Below the pieces are notes generated by a model. That model did not search any database. It was given only the letters and a program-made list of their open reading frames with translations, and was not told the DNA's origin. This document shows, in pieces, positions 36,577-46,212 of a stretch of DNA of 64,000 bases. The stretch spans positions 124,001 to 188,000 of the forward strand of contig NZ_FPJE01000010.1 in the NCBI RefSeq assembly GCF_900119185.1, written 5' to 3'. The first letter of the stretch is position 1. Every line of letters begins with the position of its first letter. The position numbers were made by a program, and so were the translations under genes. This DNA is from Sinomicrobium oceani (lineage in GTDB: Bacteria > Bacteroidota > Bacteroidia > Flavobacteriales > Flavobacteriaceae).

Positions 36577-39276
36577 ATGCAAAAAAACCGATCGTACAAA
36601 CCGTTTTTTCTCCTTATCCTGGGGGTGATCTTTTTATCCTGCTCCCGGCAAAAACAGCTTACTATCGTATATGATGACGGGGCTTCGCCGAGAATAAAAT
36701 TCGGAGCGGAGAAACTCCGGGAGACTTTACAGGAAACCGGTTATAAAACCGGGATTTCGTCCGATACGACCCTGCTTTCCGGAGAAGGAAAAACCATTTA
36801 TATTACCAGTTCGGAAGATACTTCCTTGCAAAAGGAAGGTTTTCGCATTAAGGCGGTCCATGCGGGGTTGCGTGTAGAGGGGGCCGATGCTTCGGGAGCC
36901 TTGTACGGGGCCCTGGAAATCTCGGACCGGGTCAAGGAATCCGGGGAAGTAGACTTTGCCCTTCAGTTTTCCGATGCTCCCGAGATGGTGCTCCGCGGCA
37001 GTTGTATAGGTGTACAGAAACCTACGTATCTCCCCGGAAGGACCGTTTATGAATATCCTTACACCCCGGAAACCTTTCCCTGGTTTTACGATAAAGAACT
37101 GTGGATCGAATACCTCGACAATATGGTAGAGAACAGGATGAACTCCCTGTACCTGTGGAACGGCCATCCGTTTGCGTCCCTAATAAAACTCAAAGATTAT
37201 CCTTTTGCCGTAGAAGTTGACGAAGAAACCTTTAAGAAGAACGAGGAGATCTTCCGTTTTCTTACCGAAGAAGCCAATAAACGCGGTATATGGGTCATAC
37301 AGATGTTTTACAATATCATTGTTTCCAAGCCCTTTGCCGGGCATTACGACATCAAGACCCAGGACCGGCAGCGTCCCATTACCCCGCTGATCGCGGACTA
37401 TACCCGGAAGTCCATTTCGGCCTTTATCGAAAAATATCCCAATGTAGGTCTGCTGGTGGCCCTTGGGGAAGCCATGAGCGGAAAAGAAAACGATGTGAAG
37501 TGGTTTACCGAAACCATTATCCCCGGGGTTAAAGACGGCCTTAAGGCATTGGGCAGAACCGATGAGCCGCCCATTATTCTCAGGGCACACGACACCGATG
37601 CCCCTCTGGTTATGGAGCATGCCCTGCCTTTGTACAAAAACCTGTATACCACACATAAGTACAACGGAGAATCGCTGACCACATACGAGCCCCGCGGGCC
37701 GTGGTCCGAAATACATAAAAAGCTCAGCGAGGCCGGTTCGGTACATATTTCCAATGTACATATCCTGGCCAACCTGGAGCCTTTCCGCTACGGTTCGCCC
37801 GATTTTATACAGAAGAGCGTACTGGCCATGCACCGTGTTCACGGCGCCAATGCCCTGCACCTGTATCCGCAGGCATCGTACTGGGACTGGCCGTACACGG
37901 CCGATAAAACGGAACCCCGACTGCTGGAAATGGAACGCGACTGGATCTGGTATAAGGCCTGGGCACGGTATGCCTGGAAGAGCGAAAGAAACCGGGAAGA
38001 AGAAATAACATACTGGGGAGACCAGCTTGCCGGGATGTACGGGACCAGCCGGGAGCAGGGCGAAGCCATCCTCGATGCCTATGAAGAATCGGGCGAAATA
38101 GCCCCGAAAACACTGAGAAGGTTCGGCATTACCGAAGGCAACAGGCAGACCCTGCTGCTCGGTATGATGGCCAGCCAGCTGGTAAACCCGTATAAATACC
38201 ATATCTATCCCGGGTTCTACGAATCGTGCGGTCCCGTCGGCGAAAAACTTATCGAATATGCCGAAAAGGAATGGAAAGGAGAGGAGCATACCGGGGAAAC
38301 CCCCGTGCAGATCATCAGTGAAATTACGGCACATGGCGAAAAGGCCGTGGCTGCCATAGAAAAAGCCGAAGCCGGGGTTACGAAAAACAAGGAAGAGTTC
38401 GAACGGCTAAAGAACGATATGTATAGCTACAGGGCCTTTGCCAATTTCTTCTCGTGGAAGGTAAAAGCCATGCAGCATGTATTGCGATACCAGTATTCCG
38501 AAGCATTGCCCGACCTGGAGAAAGCCGTCGAACCGCTGGAAAAGAGTATAGCGTATTACAAAGAACTTACAGACCTTACCAAAGACCACTACCGGTATGC
38601 CAACAGTATGCAAACCGCACAACGGCGTATTCCCGTAGGAGGCGATGACGGCAAGTATAAAACCTGGGAAGAAATGCTGCCTTTATACGAGCGGGAGCTG
38701 ACCAATCTCCGGCGGAATATAGACCGTCTCAAAGCTGCCAAAGACGGTAATTTCGAAGCCGAAAAGATCAACGCCTGGGCCCCTGCCGAAGTGACCCTGA
38801 AAGGAAACCGTAAAAGATTTGAGGTAAAGAAGGGGCAGGAGGTGTATAAAGGAATGCCTGTAACCGCAATGGCCGACGAACTGAAACAGTTGAAAGGCGT
38901 ATATATATCCCGCGAAGAACAGATAGCACAGGGCACCCGACTACAATTCGGCAGCAACGGGCCTGTAAAAGTCGTGGTAGGCTACTTCAATACCGACCAG
39001 AAACGCTTTTTACTGCCCCCGGTACTGGAAACCAATGCGGCGGGCAACCTCAGGGGAGAAGCCGAAGTGGTCATAGCCAATGGACTGGAGGTAAAAGAAA
39101 TGCCCCGTGTGAATATACATACCTACAGGTTTGATGCCGGCGATAACGAACTGGTGCTGGACAAGGGCCGTGCTCTTATCCTCGGGTTTATAAACGCAGA
39201 CCAGGAGATCAAGGACCGGGATGCCGGCCTGGTCGGGGCAGATGAGAAAAAAGCTATAGACTGGTTGTTTTATTGA
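36577..39276 (+). CDS. Putative alpha-uronidase (GH20-like N-domain plus TIM barrel)
   Basis: ATG 36,577 is preferred over the upstream ATG in the repeat leader because it begins a lipoprotein signal (VIFLSC, Cys22). Residues about 25-150 are a GH20/GH67-type non-catalytic alpha/beta domain (GASPRIKFGAEKLRETLQE, GFRIKAVHAGLRVEG). A TIM barrel follows (NRMNSLYLWNGHPF, GIWVIQMFYN, VALGEAMSGKEND, IILRAHDTDAP), then a helical domain and a C-terminal beta domain. The fold and context fit an alpha-glucuronidase or alpha-galacturonidase; GH138 and GH67 are the candidates, and I cannot separate them without a profile search. Candidate acids include Glu in LGEAM and Asp in RAHDTDA. RG-II contains galacturonic acid branches, which would make sense of this enzyme. 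Confidence 0.68.
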   Translation: MQKNRSYKPFFLLILGVIFLSCSRQKQLTIVYDDGASPRIKFGAEKLRETLQETGYKTGISSDTTLLSGEGKTIYITSSEDTSLQKEGFRIKAVHAGLRVEGADASGALYGALEISDRVKESGEVDFALQFSDAPEMVLRGSCIGVQKPTYLPGRTVYEYPYTPETFPWFYDKELWIEYLDNMVENRMNSLYLWNGHPFASLIKLKDYPFAVEVDEETFKKNEEIFRFLTEEANKRGIWVIQMFYNIIVSKPFAGHYDIKTQDRQRPITPLIADYTRKSISAFIEKYPNVGLLVALGEAMSGKENDVKWFTETIIPGVKDGLKALGRTDEPPIILRAHDTDAPLVMEHALPLYKNLYTTHKYNGESLTTYEPRGPWSEIHKKLSEAGSVHISNVHILANLEPFRYGSPDFIQKSVLAMHRVHGANALHLYPQASYWDWPYTADKTEPRLLEMERDWIWYKAWARYAWKSERNREEEITYWGDQLAGMYGTSREQGEAILDAYEESGEIAPKTLRRFGITEGNRQTLLLGMMASQLVNPYKYHIYPGFYESCGPVGEKLIEYAEKEWKGEEHTGETPVQIISEITAHGEKAVAAIEKAEAGVTKNKEEFERLKNDMYSYRAFANFFSWKVKAMQHVLRYQYSEALPDLEKAVEPLEKSIAYYKELTDLTKDHYRYANSMQTAQRRIPVGGDDGKYKTWEEMLPLYERELTNLRRNIDRLKAAKDGNFEAEKINAWAPAEVTLKGNRKRFEVKKGQEVYKGMPVTAMADELKQLKGVYISREEQIAQGTRLQFGSNGPVKVVVGYFNTDQKRFLLPPVLETNAAGNLRGEAEVVIANGLEVKEMPRVNIHTYRFDAGDNELVLDKGRALILGFINADQEIKDRDAGLVGADEKKAIDWLFY

Positions 39277-39321
39277 GTTTGAAGTACAAAGCCACGGGGA
39301 TCAGTAGAATCAAGTAAAAAA

Positions 39322-42300
39322 ATGTACAGAATATCAATACTATTGTGTTTATGGTGCTGCATTCCGGGAATGTGCTTCGGGCAGGGAAAGCCTGTTCGCG
39401 AGATCATTCCCCTGAATGCAGATTGGGAAACCGTGGTAAGGGAAAGTCAGGATACCGCCGGGCAGGCTTCTTTTGTAGCCCATAGCAACAAGGATGCCGG
39501 GTGGCAACGGGTAACTATTCCGCACAACTGGGACCGTTACGAGGGCTACCGCCGTATGAAACACGGTAACCGCCACGGTACTGCCTGGTACCGACGTACG
39601 TTATCCCTGGACAAAAAGGAAAAAAACAAGCGTTATTTCCTGTTCTTCGAAGGTGTAGGCTCTTATGCCACGGTATGGGTGAACAGTCGTAAAGTGGGAG
39701 AACACGGTGGTGGCCGAACAACCTTTACGCTCGACATTACCGATGCCGTTACGGCAGGAACGGCCAATACGATCGTAGTCAGGGCCGGGCATCCTTCGTT
39801 TATTACCGATCTGCCCTGGGTATGCGGCGGATGTTCCGGCGAATGGGGCTTTTCCGAAGGATCGCAGCCCATGGGGATATTCCGTCCCGTAACGCTGGTC
39901 GTTACGGAAGATATCCGTACGGAACCGTTCGGGATACACATCTGGAACAGTGAGGAGGTATCCGGAGAAAAGGCCCTGCTATGGGCAACGGCAGAGCTAC
40001 GTAATTACCGTACCAAACAGGCAAGCGTTGAGCTGGAACACACATTGCGGGACAGCACAGGCTGTGTAGTGGCCACAGCGGTGCAGCACATATCCTTAAA
40101 AAAGGGCGAAGTCCTCCAAACCGAAAAAGTTAAGCTCAACGTGGAGCAGCCGCATTTATGGTCGCCCGAAAACCCTTACCTGTACGAGTTATCTTCCGTG
40201 ATCAGGGAGAACGGCAAGGTCGTGGACAGTACGGTTACGCCTTACGGAATACGGTGGGTGAGCTGGCCTGCGGGCCGGGCAGGTAATGACGGTCGTTTTT
40301 ACCTCAATGGCAACCCGCTGTTTATCAACGGTACCTGCGAATACGAGCACCTTATGGGAAAAAGCCATGCCTTTACCGCCACCCAGGTAGAAGCCCGTGT
40401 AGACCAGATCAAGGCAGCCGGGTTTAATGCTTTCCGCGAAGCACACCAACCGCATAACCTGAGGTACCAGGAACATCTCGACCGGGAAGGGCTGTTGTTC
40501 TGGAGCCAGTTTTCCGCACACATCTGGTACGATACTCCGGAGTTCAGGAAAAACTTCAAGACCTTGTTAAAAGAGTGGATACGCGAACGGCGCAACAGTC
40601 CTTCCGTAGTCCTTTGGGGGTTACAGAACGAAAGTGTTATCCCGGAAGCTTTTGCCAGGGAATGTACCGAACTCATAAGGCAACTGGACCCTACGGCATC
40701 TTCCCAGAGGCTGGTGACCACCTGTAACGGTGGTGAAGGGACAGACTGGAATGTCGTACAGAACTGGTCGGGGACTTACGGGGGCGATCCGTTCCGTTAC
40801 GGGGCCGAGCTCAGCAAGGAATGGCTCAACGGAGAGTATGGCGCCTGGCGTACTGCCGGCCTGCACGCAGAGGGACCTTTCCGCCAGAAAGGCGCCTATA
40901 CCGAAGAGCGTTTTTCCCAGCTTATGGAGATCAAGGTAGCCCAGGCCGAGGTGGCAAGGGATAGTGTGGCAGGGCAGTTCCAGTGGTTGTTTTCTTCTCA
41001 CGAAAATCCCGGTCGTATACAAAACGGGGAAGGCTTTCGCGATATCGATCGTGTCGGCCCGGTCAACTACAAAGGCCTGTTTACCGTATGGGGAGAGCCG
41101 CTCGATGCCTATTATATGTATATGGCCAACTACGCCGCCCCGGCAGAGAACCCTATGGTCTATATCGTATCGCATTCCTGGCCCGACCGCTGGACGGCCC
41201 CCGGCGTAAAAGACAGCATCGTAGTGTATTCCAATTGTGATGAAGTGGAATTGTTCAACGATACCGGGAACATTTCCCTGGGCAAAAAGAAGAACCCGGG
41301 CCAAGGCAGGCATTTTCAATGGGATGATGTTCCTGTACGCTATAACGTGCTCCATGCGGTAGGTTACCGCAAAGGGCAGAAAGTTACCGCAGATATGGTG
41401 ATGCTGCACCACCTTCCCGAAGCCCCCGGGCTGAAAGACCAAAAGGAGGCGGCAGAAGATATCCTGGAACCCGAAAAAGATACCCACTATCTGTACCGTG
41501 TAAATGCCGGGGGACCGGAGTATACGGATACCTACGGGAATACCTGGGCTGCCGATACACACAGGAGCGGAACAGCGACCTGGGGCTCACTTTCATGGAC
41601 CGATGACTTTGCTAACCTTCCGCACTTTTATGCCAGCCAGGGCAGGACGTTCGATCCGGTTTCCGGTACGGCCAACTGGCCCCTGTTCCAGCATTATCGC
41701 TATGGTATGGACAGGCTCAGCTATGAGTTTCCCGTAGCTGACGGGGACTATACGGTAATGCTGTATTTTACCGAACCCTGGTACGGAACCGGGATGAAGG
41801 GCGATTGCAGCAACTGGCGCAACTTCGATGTGGCGATCAATGACCGCACCGTGCTGCATCACCTCGATATCTGGAAAGAAGCCGGGCACGACCATGCACT
41901 GAAAAAAACGTTCCGTGTGCGGGCAGCGGAAGGAAAAATAAAGATAAGCTTCCCGGAAATCACCTCCGGGCAGGCCATTATTGCTGCCATTGCCATAATT
42001 TCCGACAATGCGGACCTCACCCCGGCACCTGCTGCCCAGGCAGCTATTACCCTGGTGGAGACCGCCGGGGGGGTGTCCGGAGAATATGACGTTGCCCGAT
42101 GGTCCGACCTGGGGCAGCGCGTTTACACCGACAGCCCGGAAACCTTTTCCGAATGGCCTTACCATTTGTTCGGGGCGGACCGGCTGCGTTTTTCCAAAGC
42201 ACTCGCCCGTCGCGATTTTAGCGGGAGTTTTGTGCCTGCTGAAAACTCCGGTATTTATGTGCTGATGGATAGTCTCGTTACCACCCCGCCGGCCTGGCTC

Positions 42301-42879
42301 GGTGGCTATGAGAAAACGGAAGATAGGGCGGCAGACGGCAGCGGGAGGAAATACACCATCTATCGTCGCACCGCAGCTCAGGGCGAGCGCGTAACATTCG
42401 GAAAAAGCGGGAATGCCCGAAAAGGCTCCGCAGGGATGTACAGTATAGTCGTCGTACCCGAATACGATATGGGAGAAAACGATGACTCCCGTCCCGTATT
42501 TACCTTCGAAGCAGAGACCGCTTCGATAGGGGGGAAAGCACCCTCGTACGGACATTTTAAAAAGGAAGATTACGTGGCTTTTGAGAAAGACGGCAATAAC
42601 AGCATTAGCTGGGAAGTAAGCCCCGGCCTGGCCGGAGAGTACCTTTTACGGTTCCGGTATATGAATACGAACCCCAAAGCGATGAGCGTCCGTTTGCATA
42701 TAGAATCTTCAGATGGTATAGTGCTGCGTGATGACGAGATCAGTTTTCCCGTAGCGGATGTAAAATGGAAAATACTCAATACCACCACCGGCGGCTATAT
42801 CAATGCCGGAACGTATAAAATAACGCTCTCCGCCCCGGATATGAAGGGATTGCAACTGGATAAGATGGAGTTTCAGTAA
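39322..42879 (+). CDS. GH2 glycosidase with malectin and CBM domains
   Basis: A large exported GH2 enzyme (signal peptide ends GMCFGQG). It has a jelly-roll sugar-binding N-domain (TIPHNWDRYEG), an Ig-like domain and a TIM barrel with acid/base Glu437 (GLQNES) and nucleophile Glu505 (NGEYG). A malectin-like domain (about residues 720-885, YRVNAGGPEYTDTYGNTW) and a C-terminal CBM6/35-like sandwich (about 1060-1185, FEAETASIGG) follow. GH2 includes beta-galactosidases, beta-glucuronidases and beta-mannosidases, so the sugar is not determined. The Cys-rich CGGCSGEW insertion near residue 170 is unusual. It belongs to the uronidase-GH2-GH2 end of the PUL, 45 bases after the uronidase gene. Confidence 0.88.
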   Translation: MYRISILLCLWCCIPGMCFGQGKPVREIIPLNADWETVVRESQDTAGQASFVAHSNKDAGWQRVTIPHNWDRYEGYRRMKHGNRHGTAWYRRTLSLDKKEKNKRYFLFFEGVGSYATVWVNSRKVGEHGGGRTTFTLDITDAVTAGTANTIVVRAGHPSFITDLPWVCGGCSGEWGFSEGSQPMGIFRPVTLVVTEDIRTEPFGIHIWNSEEVSGEKALLWATAELRNYRTKQASVELEHTLRDSTGCVVATAVQHISLKKGEVLQTEKVKLNVEQPHLWSPENPYLYELSSVIRENGKVVDSTVTPYGIRWVSWPAGRAGNDGRFYLNGNPLFINGTCEYEHLMGKSHAFTATQVEARVDQIKAAGFNAFREAHQPHNLRYQEHLDREGLLFWSQFSAHIWYDTPEFRKNFKTLLKEWIRERRNSPSVVLWGLQNESVIPEAFARECTELIRQLDPTASSQRLVTTCNGGEGTDWNVVQNWSGTYGGDPFRYGAELSKEWLNGEYGAWRTAGLHAEGPFRQKGAYTEERFSQLMEIKVAQAEVARDSVAGQFQWLFSSHENPGRIQNGEGFRDIDRVGPVNYKGLFTVWGEPLDAYYMYMANYAAPAENPMVYIVSHSWPDRWTAPGVKDSIVVYSNCDEVELFNDTGNISLGKKKNPGQGRHFQWDDVPVRYNVLHAVGYRKGQKVTADMVMLHHLPEAPGLKDQKEAAEDILEPEKDTHYLYRVNAGGPEYTDTYGNTWAADTHRSGTATWGSLSWTDDFANLPHFYASQGRTFDPVSGTANWPLFQHYRYGMDRLSYEFPVADGDYTVMLYFTEPWYGTGMKGDCSNWRNFDVAINDRTVLHHLDIWKEAGHDHALKKTFRVRAAEGKIKISFPEITSGQAIIAAIAIISDNADLTPAPAAQAAITLVETAGGVSGEYDVARWSDLGQRVYTDSPETFSEWPYHLFGADRLRFSKALARRDFSGSFVPAENSGIYVLMDSLVTTPPAWLGGYEKTEDRAADGSGRKYTIYRRTAAQGERVTFGKSGNARKGSAGMYSIVVVPEYDMGENDDSRPVFTFEAETASIGGKAPSYGHFKKEDYVAFEKDGNNSISWEVSPGLAGEYLLRFRYMNTNPKAMSVRLHIESSDGIVLRDDEISFPVADVKWKILNTTTGGYINAGTYKITLSAPDMKGLQLDKMEFQ

Positions 42880-42931
42880 GGGGGGAGTTTTGTAGTTTGT
42901 TAGTTCGTAGTGGGATAGTTATTGATTTTTA

Positions 42932-42977
42932 AACCTGCAACCTGCAACCTGCAACTTGTAACCTGCAACCTGTAACC
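42932..42977 (+). repeat. AACCTGC heptamer tandem repeat, 6 units
   Basis: Six consecutive units: AACCTGC three times, AACTTGT, AACCTGC and AACCTGT, then AACC. They end 17 bases before the ATG of the last GH2 gene. GTTAGTTCGTAG lies just upstream (42,899-42,910). This is the cleanest copy. Confidence 0.9.
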
Positions 42978-42994
42978 AATAACAAAACAATACC

Positions 42995-45415
42995 ATGATA
43001 AAAACCATCAACATCTTTTTTTACCTGGCCGTAGCCCTCTTTTTTTCTGCGTGCGATACGGAAGAAAAACCTTCGAGGGTTGTTCTCGATTTTAACGAGA
43101 ACTGGAAGTTTATGCTTTCGGACAGTATCGATGCTTCGGCGAGCGCGTACAATGACAGTTCGTGGCGTGTACTCGACCTGCCGCACGACTGGAGTATAGA
43201 AGGCGCCTTTGGCAAGGATAACCCGGCAGGTACCGGGGGTGGGGCATTGCCCACGGGGACAGGCTGGTATCGGAAGACGTTCGATGTTCCGGAAGATTGG
43301 AAAGATAAGGTGGTCCGTATGGAATTTGGCGGCGTTTATCGCAACAGTGAGGTCTGGATCAACGGGCATAGCCTCGGGCAGCGGGCCAACGGGTATATTT
43401 CTTTCGGGTACGCCATAGAAAAATACCTGCGGTTTAACGGCGAAGACAATGTAGTGACGGTAAAAGCAGATAATTCCCGGCAGCCCAACTCGCGCTGGTA
43501 CACCGGTTCGGGGATCTACCGCGATGTAAAACTGGTAGCTACGGGCAAGCTGCGTATAGCACCGCAGGGCACCTATGTAACCACTCCCGCAGTTTCCGCA
43601 GATTCGGCCCGGGTGGTTATGGATGTCGAAGTGATCAATAGCCATACCGAAGCGAAAACACTGAAAGTGGCTTCCGAAATTATAGACGGGGCAGGCCGTA
43701 GCATAGCTTTTGCAACAACAGCGCGTAGCGTGGCCTCCGGGCAGGCCGTTACCGTACAACAGCAGATGACCGTAAAAGACCCGCAATTGTGGAGTGTGGA
43801 AAAACCGTATATGTACAGGGTGCACACCCGTGTGTATGACGGTGAGGAGAAGACGGATGATTACGACACTCCGCTCGGCATCCGTTATTTCGAATTTGAT
43901 GCCGAAAAAGGATTTTCCCTCAATGGCAAACCGATGAAAATATTGGGAGTATGCCTGCATCACGATTCCGGCGCCCTGGGGGCAGTGGTGTACGAAGATG
44001 CGTTGCGAAGAAAACTCGGGCTTATGAAGGAAATGGGCGCCAATGCCATACGCACTGCGCACAATCCACATTCGTCGGTATTGCTTCGGCTTTGCGATGA
44101 GATGGGCTTTATAGTACAGGACGAGGCCTTTGATTCGTGGAAAAAGAAAAAAGTAAAGGAAGATTACCATACCGATTGGGATGCCTGGCATATGAAAGAC
44201 CTGCAGGACTTTATAAAGCGCGACCGCAACCATCCCTCGGTAATGATGTGGAGCATAGGCAACGAGATCCGCGAACAGTTTGACAGTACCGGGATCACCA
44301 TTACCCGCGAACTCACCGGTATCGTAAAAGCCCTGGACACGACCAGGCCCGTTACCAGTGCACTGACGGAAAACGAACCCGAAAAGAATTTTATATACCG
44401 GTCCGGCGCCCTGGACCTGCTCGGTTTTAATTATAAGATCGATGCGTATGAGGATTTGCCCAACCGTTTTCCGGGGGCAAAATTTATTGCTTCCGAAAAT
44501 GTTTCCGGACTGGCCACCCGGGGTTCCTACGACATGCCTTCGGACAGTCTCATGCACTGGCCCGAAGCTTTCGATGCCCCTTTCGAAGGGCATGACGACT
44601 ATACCGTCTCGGCCTATGACCAGGTAACGGCCTACTGGGGGGCTACCCATGAGGAAACCTGGAAAGTGGTTAAAAACCTCGATTTTATATCGGGCGTGTT
44701 TATCTGGTCCGGCATTGATTTTCTGGGCGAACCCGTTCCGTATCCCGACTATCCCGCCCGCAGCTCGTATTACGGTATCGTAGACCTGGCGGGTTTTCCG
44801 AAGGATGTGTATTATATGTATAAGAGCGAATGGACAGATACGCCGGTGCTTCATGTTTTTCCGCACTGGAACTGGGAAGAAGGGCAGGAGGTCGATGTCT
44901 GGGCCTACTATAACCGGGCCGATGAGGTGGAGCTTTTCCTTAACGGGGAGTCGCTGGGCAAAAAATCTAAAAAGGAAGGGGAATTTCATGTGATGTGGCG
45001 TGTGCCCTTTGCGCCCGGAACCTTAAAGGCCGTATCCCGTAAGGGTGGAAAGGTTGTACTGGAAAGAGAAATACATACCGCAGGCCCCGCCGAAAAACTG
45101 CAATTGCAACCGGACAGGAAAAGCTTTAGAAAAGACAAAAAGGCGCTGTGCTTTGTAACGGTCGATATAACCGACAAAGAAGGGAACCTGGTCCCCGATG
45201 CAGACGACAAAATATACTTTGAGGTCACCGGGGGAGCCCGTATCGTAGGGGTAGACAACGGCTACCAGGCCGATACCACCCCGATGAAAGCCAGGGAGAA
45301 AAACGCTTTTAAAGGAAAATGCCTGGTCATCCTCCAATCGGATGGTACGGGGGAAGAAGTGATGCTGAAGGCCAAAGCCGGTTTTGGTGAAGAAACAGTG
45401 ATTTCGATACGATAG
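42995..45415 (+). CDS. GH2 beta-galactosidase-type lipoprotein
   Basis: Exported lipoprotein (FFSAC, Cys20). It has the typical GH2 order: sugar-binding domain (RVLDLPHDWSIEGAFG), Ig-like domain, TIM barrel (ILGVCLHHDSGALG, AIRTAHNPHSS), acid/base Glu424 (WSIGNE) and nucleophile Glu501 (IASEN). DUF4982-type and Ig-like C-terminal domains follow (EVDVWAYYNRADEVELFLNG). HDSGALG and the length of 806 aa are characteristic of Bacteroidota beta-galactosidase-like GH2 enzymes, which may also act on beta-glucuronides or other beta-linked sugars. It is the last plus-strand gene of the PUL; no terminator was seen after it. Confidence 0.9.
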   Translation: MIKTINIFFYLAVALFFSACDTEEKPSRVVLDFNENWKFMLSDSIDASASAYNDSSWRVLDLPHDWSIEGAFGKDNPAGTGGGALPTGTGWYRKTFDVPEDWKDKVVRMEFGGVYRNSEVWINGHSLGQRANGYISFGYAIEKYLRFNGEDNVVTVKADNSRQPNSRWYTGSGIYRDVKLVATGKLRIAPQGTYVTTPAVSADSARVVMDVEVINSHTEAKTLKVASEIIDGAGRSIAFATTARSVASGQAVTVQQQMTVKDPQLWSVEKPYMYRVHTRVYDGEEKTDDYDTPLGIRYFEFDAEKGFSLNGKPMKILGVCLHHDSGALGAVVYEDALRRKLGLMKEMGANAIRTAHNPHSSVLLRLCDEMGFIVQDEAFDSWKKKKVKEDYHTDWDAWHMKDLQDFIKRDRNHPSVMMWSIGNEIREQFDSTGITITRELTGIVKALDTTRPVTSALTENEPEKNFIYRSGALDLLGFNYKIDAYEDLPNRFPGAKFIASENVSGLATRGSYDMPSDSLMHWPEAFDAPFEGHDDYTVSAYDQVTAYWGATHEETWKVVKNLDFISGVFIWSGIDFLGEPVPYPDYPARSSYYGIVDLAGFPKDVYYMYKSEWTDTPVLHVFPHWNWEEGQEVDVWAYYNRADEVELFLNGESLGKKSKKEGEFHVMWRVPFAPGTLKAVSRKGGKVVLEREIHTAGPAEKLQLQPDRKSFRKDKKALCFVTVDITDKEGNLVPDADDKIYFEVTGGARIVGVDNGYQADTTPMKAREKNAFKGKCLVILQSDGTGEEVMLKAKAGFGEETVISIR

Positions 45416-45444
45416 CTCTGGAGGGGGAGTTTTGTAGTTTGTTA

Positions 45445-45522
45445 GTTCGTAGTGGGGCTTCGGTACCCCTTTCGGTCACTGCGCTATACCTTCGGTGCTC
45501 CGTTCCCTACAGGCACTCAGCC
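45445..45522 (+). repeat. 78-bp dispersed direct repeat, copy 1
   Basis: Matches 62,417-62,494 in the same orientation at 73 of 78 positions with no gaps. It begins GTTCGTAGT and contains CTTTCGG, CCTTCGGTGCTCCGTTCCC and AGGCACTCAGCC. A second shared motif, GGGTTGTTGgcGTTTTATGGG, lies just after it here (45,532) but before it in the other copy. No gene is seen in 45,416-45,671. Confidence 0.85.
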
Positions 45523-45671
45523 TGCTTTGTTGGGTTGTTGGCGTTTTATGGGCTATAGCTTAGGATTACGTTTATAGTAACGTGAATAATGAATACACAG
45601 ATGATATATTCGTGGTGATTTGGATGCTTCCCCAAGCCATAACGGAAAAGCGTCTCCCGATGTCAACTTAT

Positions 45672-46202
45672 TTAATATTTAGCTTGCCGTTTCCATTCCC
45701 GTTGTTCTTTTTCCCGACGTTGGACTTTCTGCTTCTTTTTGTCTTTGTTTTCGTCGTTGGAAAAACACATAGAAGTTTCGGCTAAATGGCTTCCTTGTTT
45801 AATCATCAAACCGTTGTAAGGGCAATTATCATAACCGCAATCGTGCTTGGAATACGTACCGAAATTGCGGTGTTTGATTTTTTTATCCTTTAGAACTTTC
45901 TCTTGATTTTCTCGGATAATCCGCCAATGGTTCAGCTCATCGCCACGGGTCAATTCTTCGCCCAAAGTGGATACTTCAAAATAGGTTTGCGGGTCTTTAA
46001 GCTGCAAAAATTCAAAAGTTTTTTGGAAATATTGGTTAGCAAAATCACGGATTTCCAGTTTTTCTTCTAAACTCAACTTTTCATTTTCCAATAAAGAACG
46101 ATACAATCCCAAGGTATTGAAATCGGAATATTGTTTGTGGTTGGGAATAGTTTCCAGGTATTCCTGTTTGGTAAATTGGTTAAAGGGTTTTCCTATTTTC
46201 AT
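45672..46202 (-). CDS. Cytosolic protein with CGYDNC motif, unknown
   Basis: A 176-residue protein without a signal peptide. The N-terminal two thirds are helical and acidic (TKQEYLETIPNHKQYSDF, LENEKLSLEEKLEIRDFANQ). Near the C-terminus it has SKHDCGYDNCPYNGLMIKQG, two Cys spaced by four residues plus His, then a third Cys in SMCFSN, which could bind a metal. It ends in a very basic tail (KKKQKVQRREKEQREWKRQA) that suggests nucleic-acid or membrane binding. I do not recognise a named family. It is the last gene of the eight-gene minus-strand run, 10 bases after the ankyrin-like gene. It is the only member of the run clearly lacking an export signal. Confidence 0.7.
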   Translation of the reverse strand: MKIGKPFNQFTKQEYLETIPNHKQYSDFNTLGLYRSLLENEKLSLEEKLEIRDFANQYFQKTFEFLQLKDPQTYFEVSTLGEELTRGDELNHWRIIRENQEKVLKDKKIKHRNFGTYSKHDCGYDNCPYNGLMIKQGSHLAETSMCFSNDENKDKKKQKVQRREKEQREWKRQAKY

Positions 46203-46212
46203 AATCTATCAT

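Noticed and set aside
29643-42977. Heptamer tracts as a CRISPR array
   Set aside because: Units are 7 bp without spacers, and no cas genes are present.
42929-44989. Long antisense open frame (686 codons) opposite the last GH2 gene
   Set aside because: Same reason: the plus-strand GH2 has both catalytic Glu residues, and the antisense product resembles nothing.
45582-45785. 67-codon plus-strand frame after the pectin locus
   Set aside because: It overlaps the opposite-strand Cys-motif gene, and its hydrophobic tail is the complement of that gene's basic tail.
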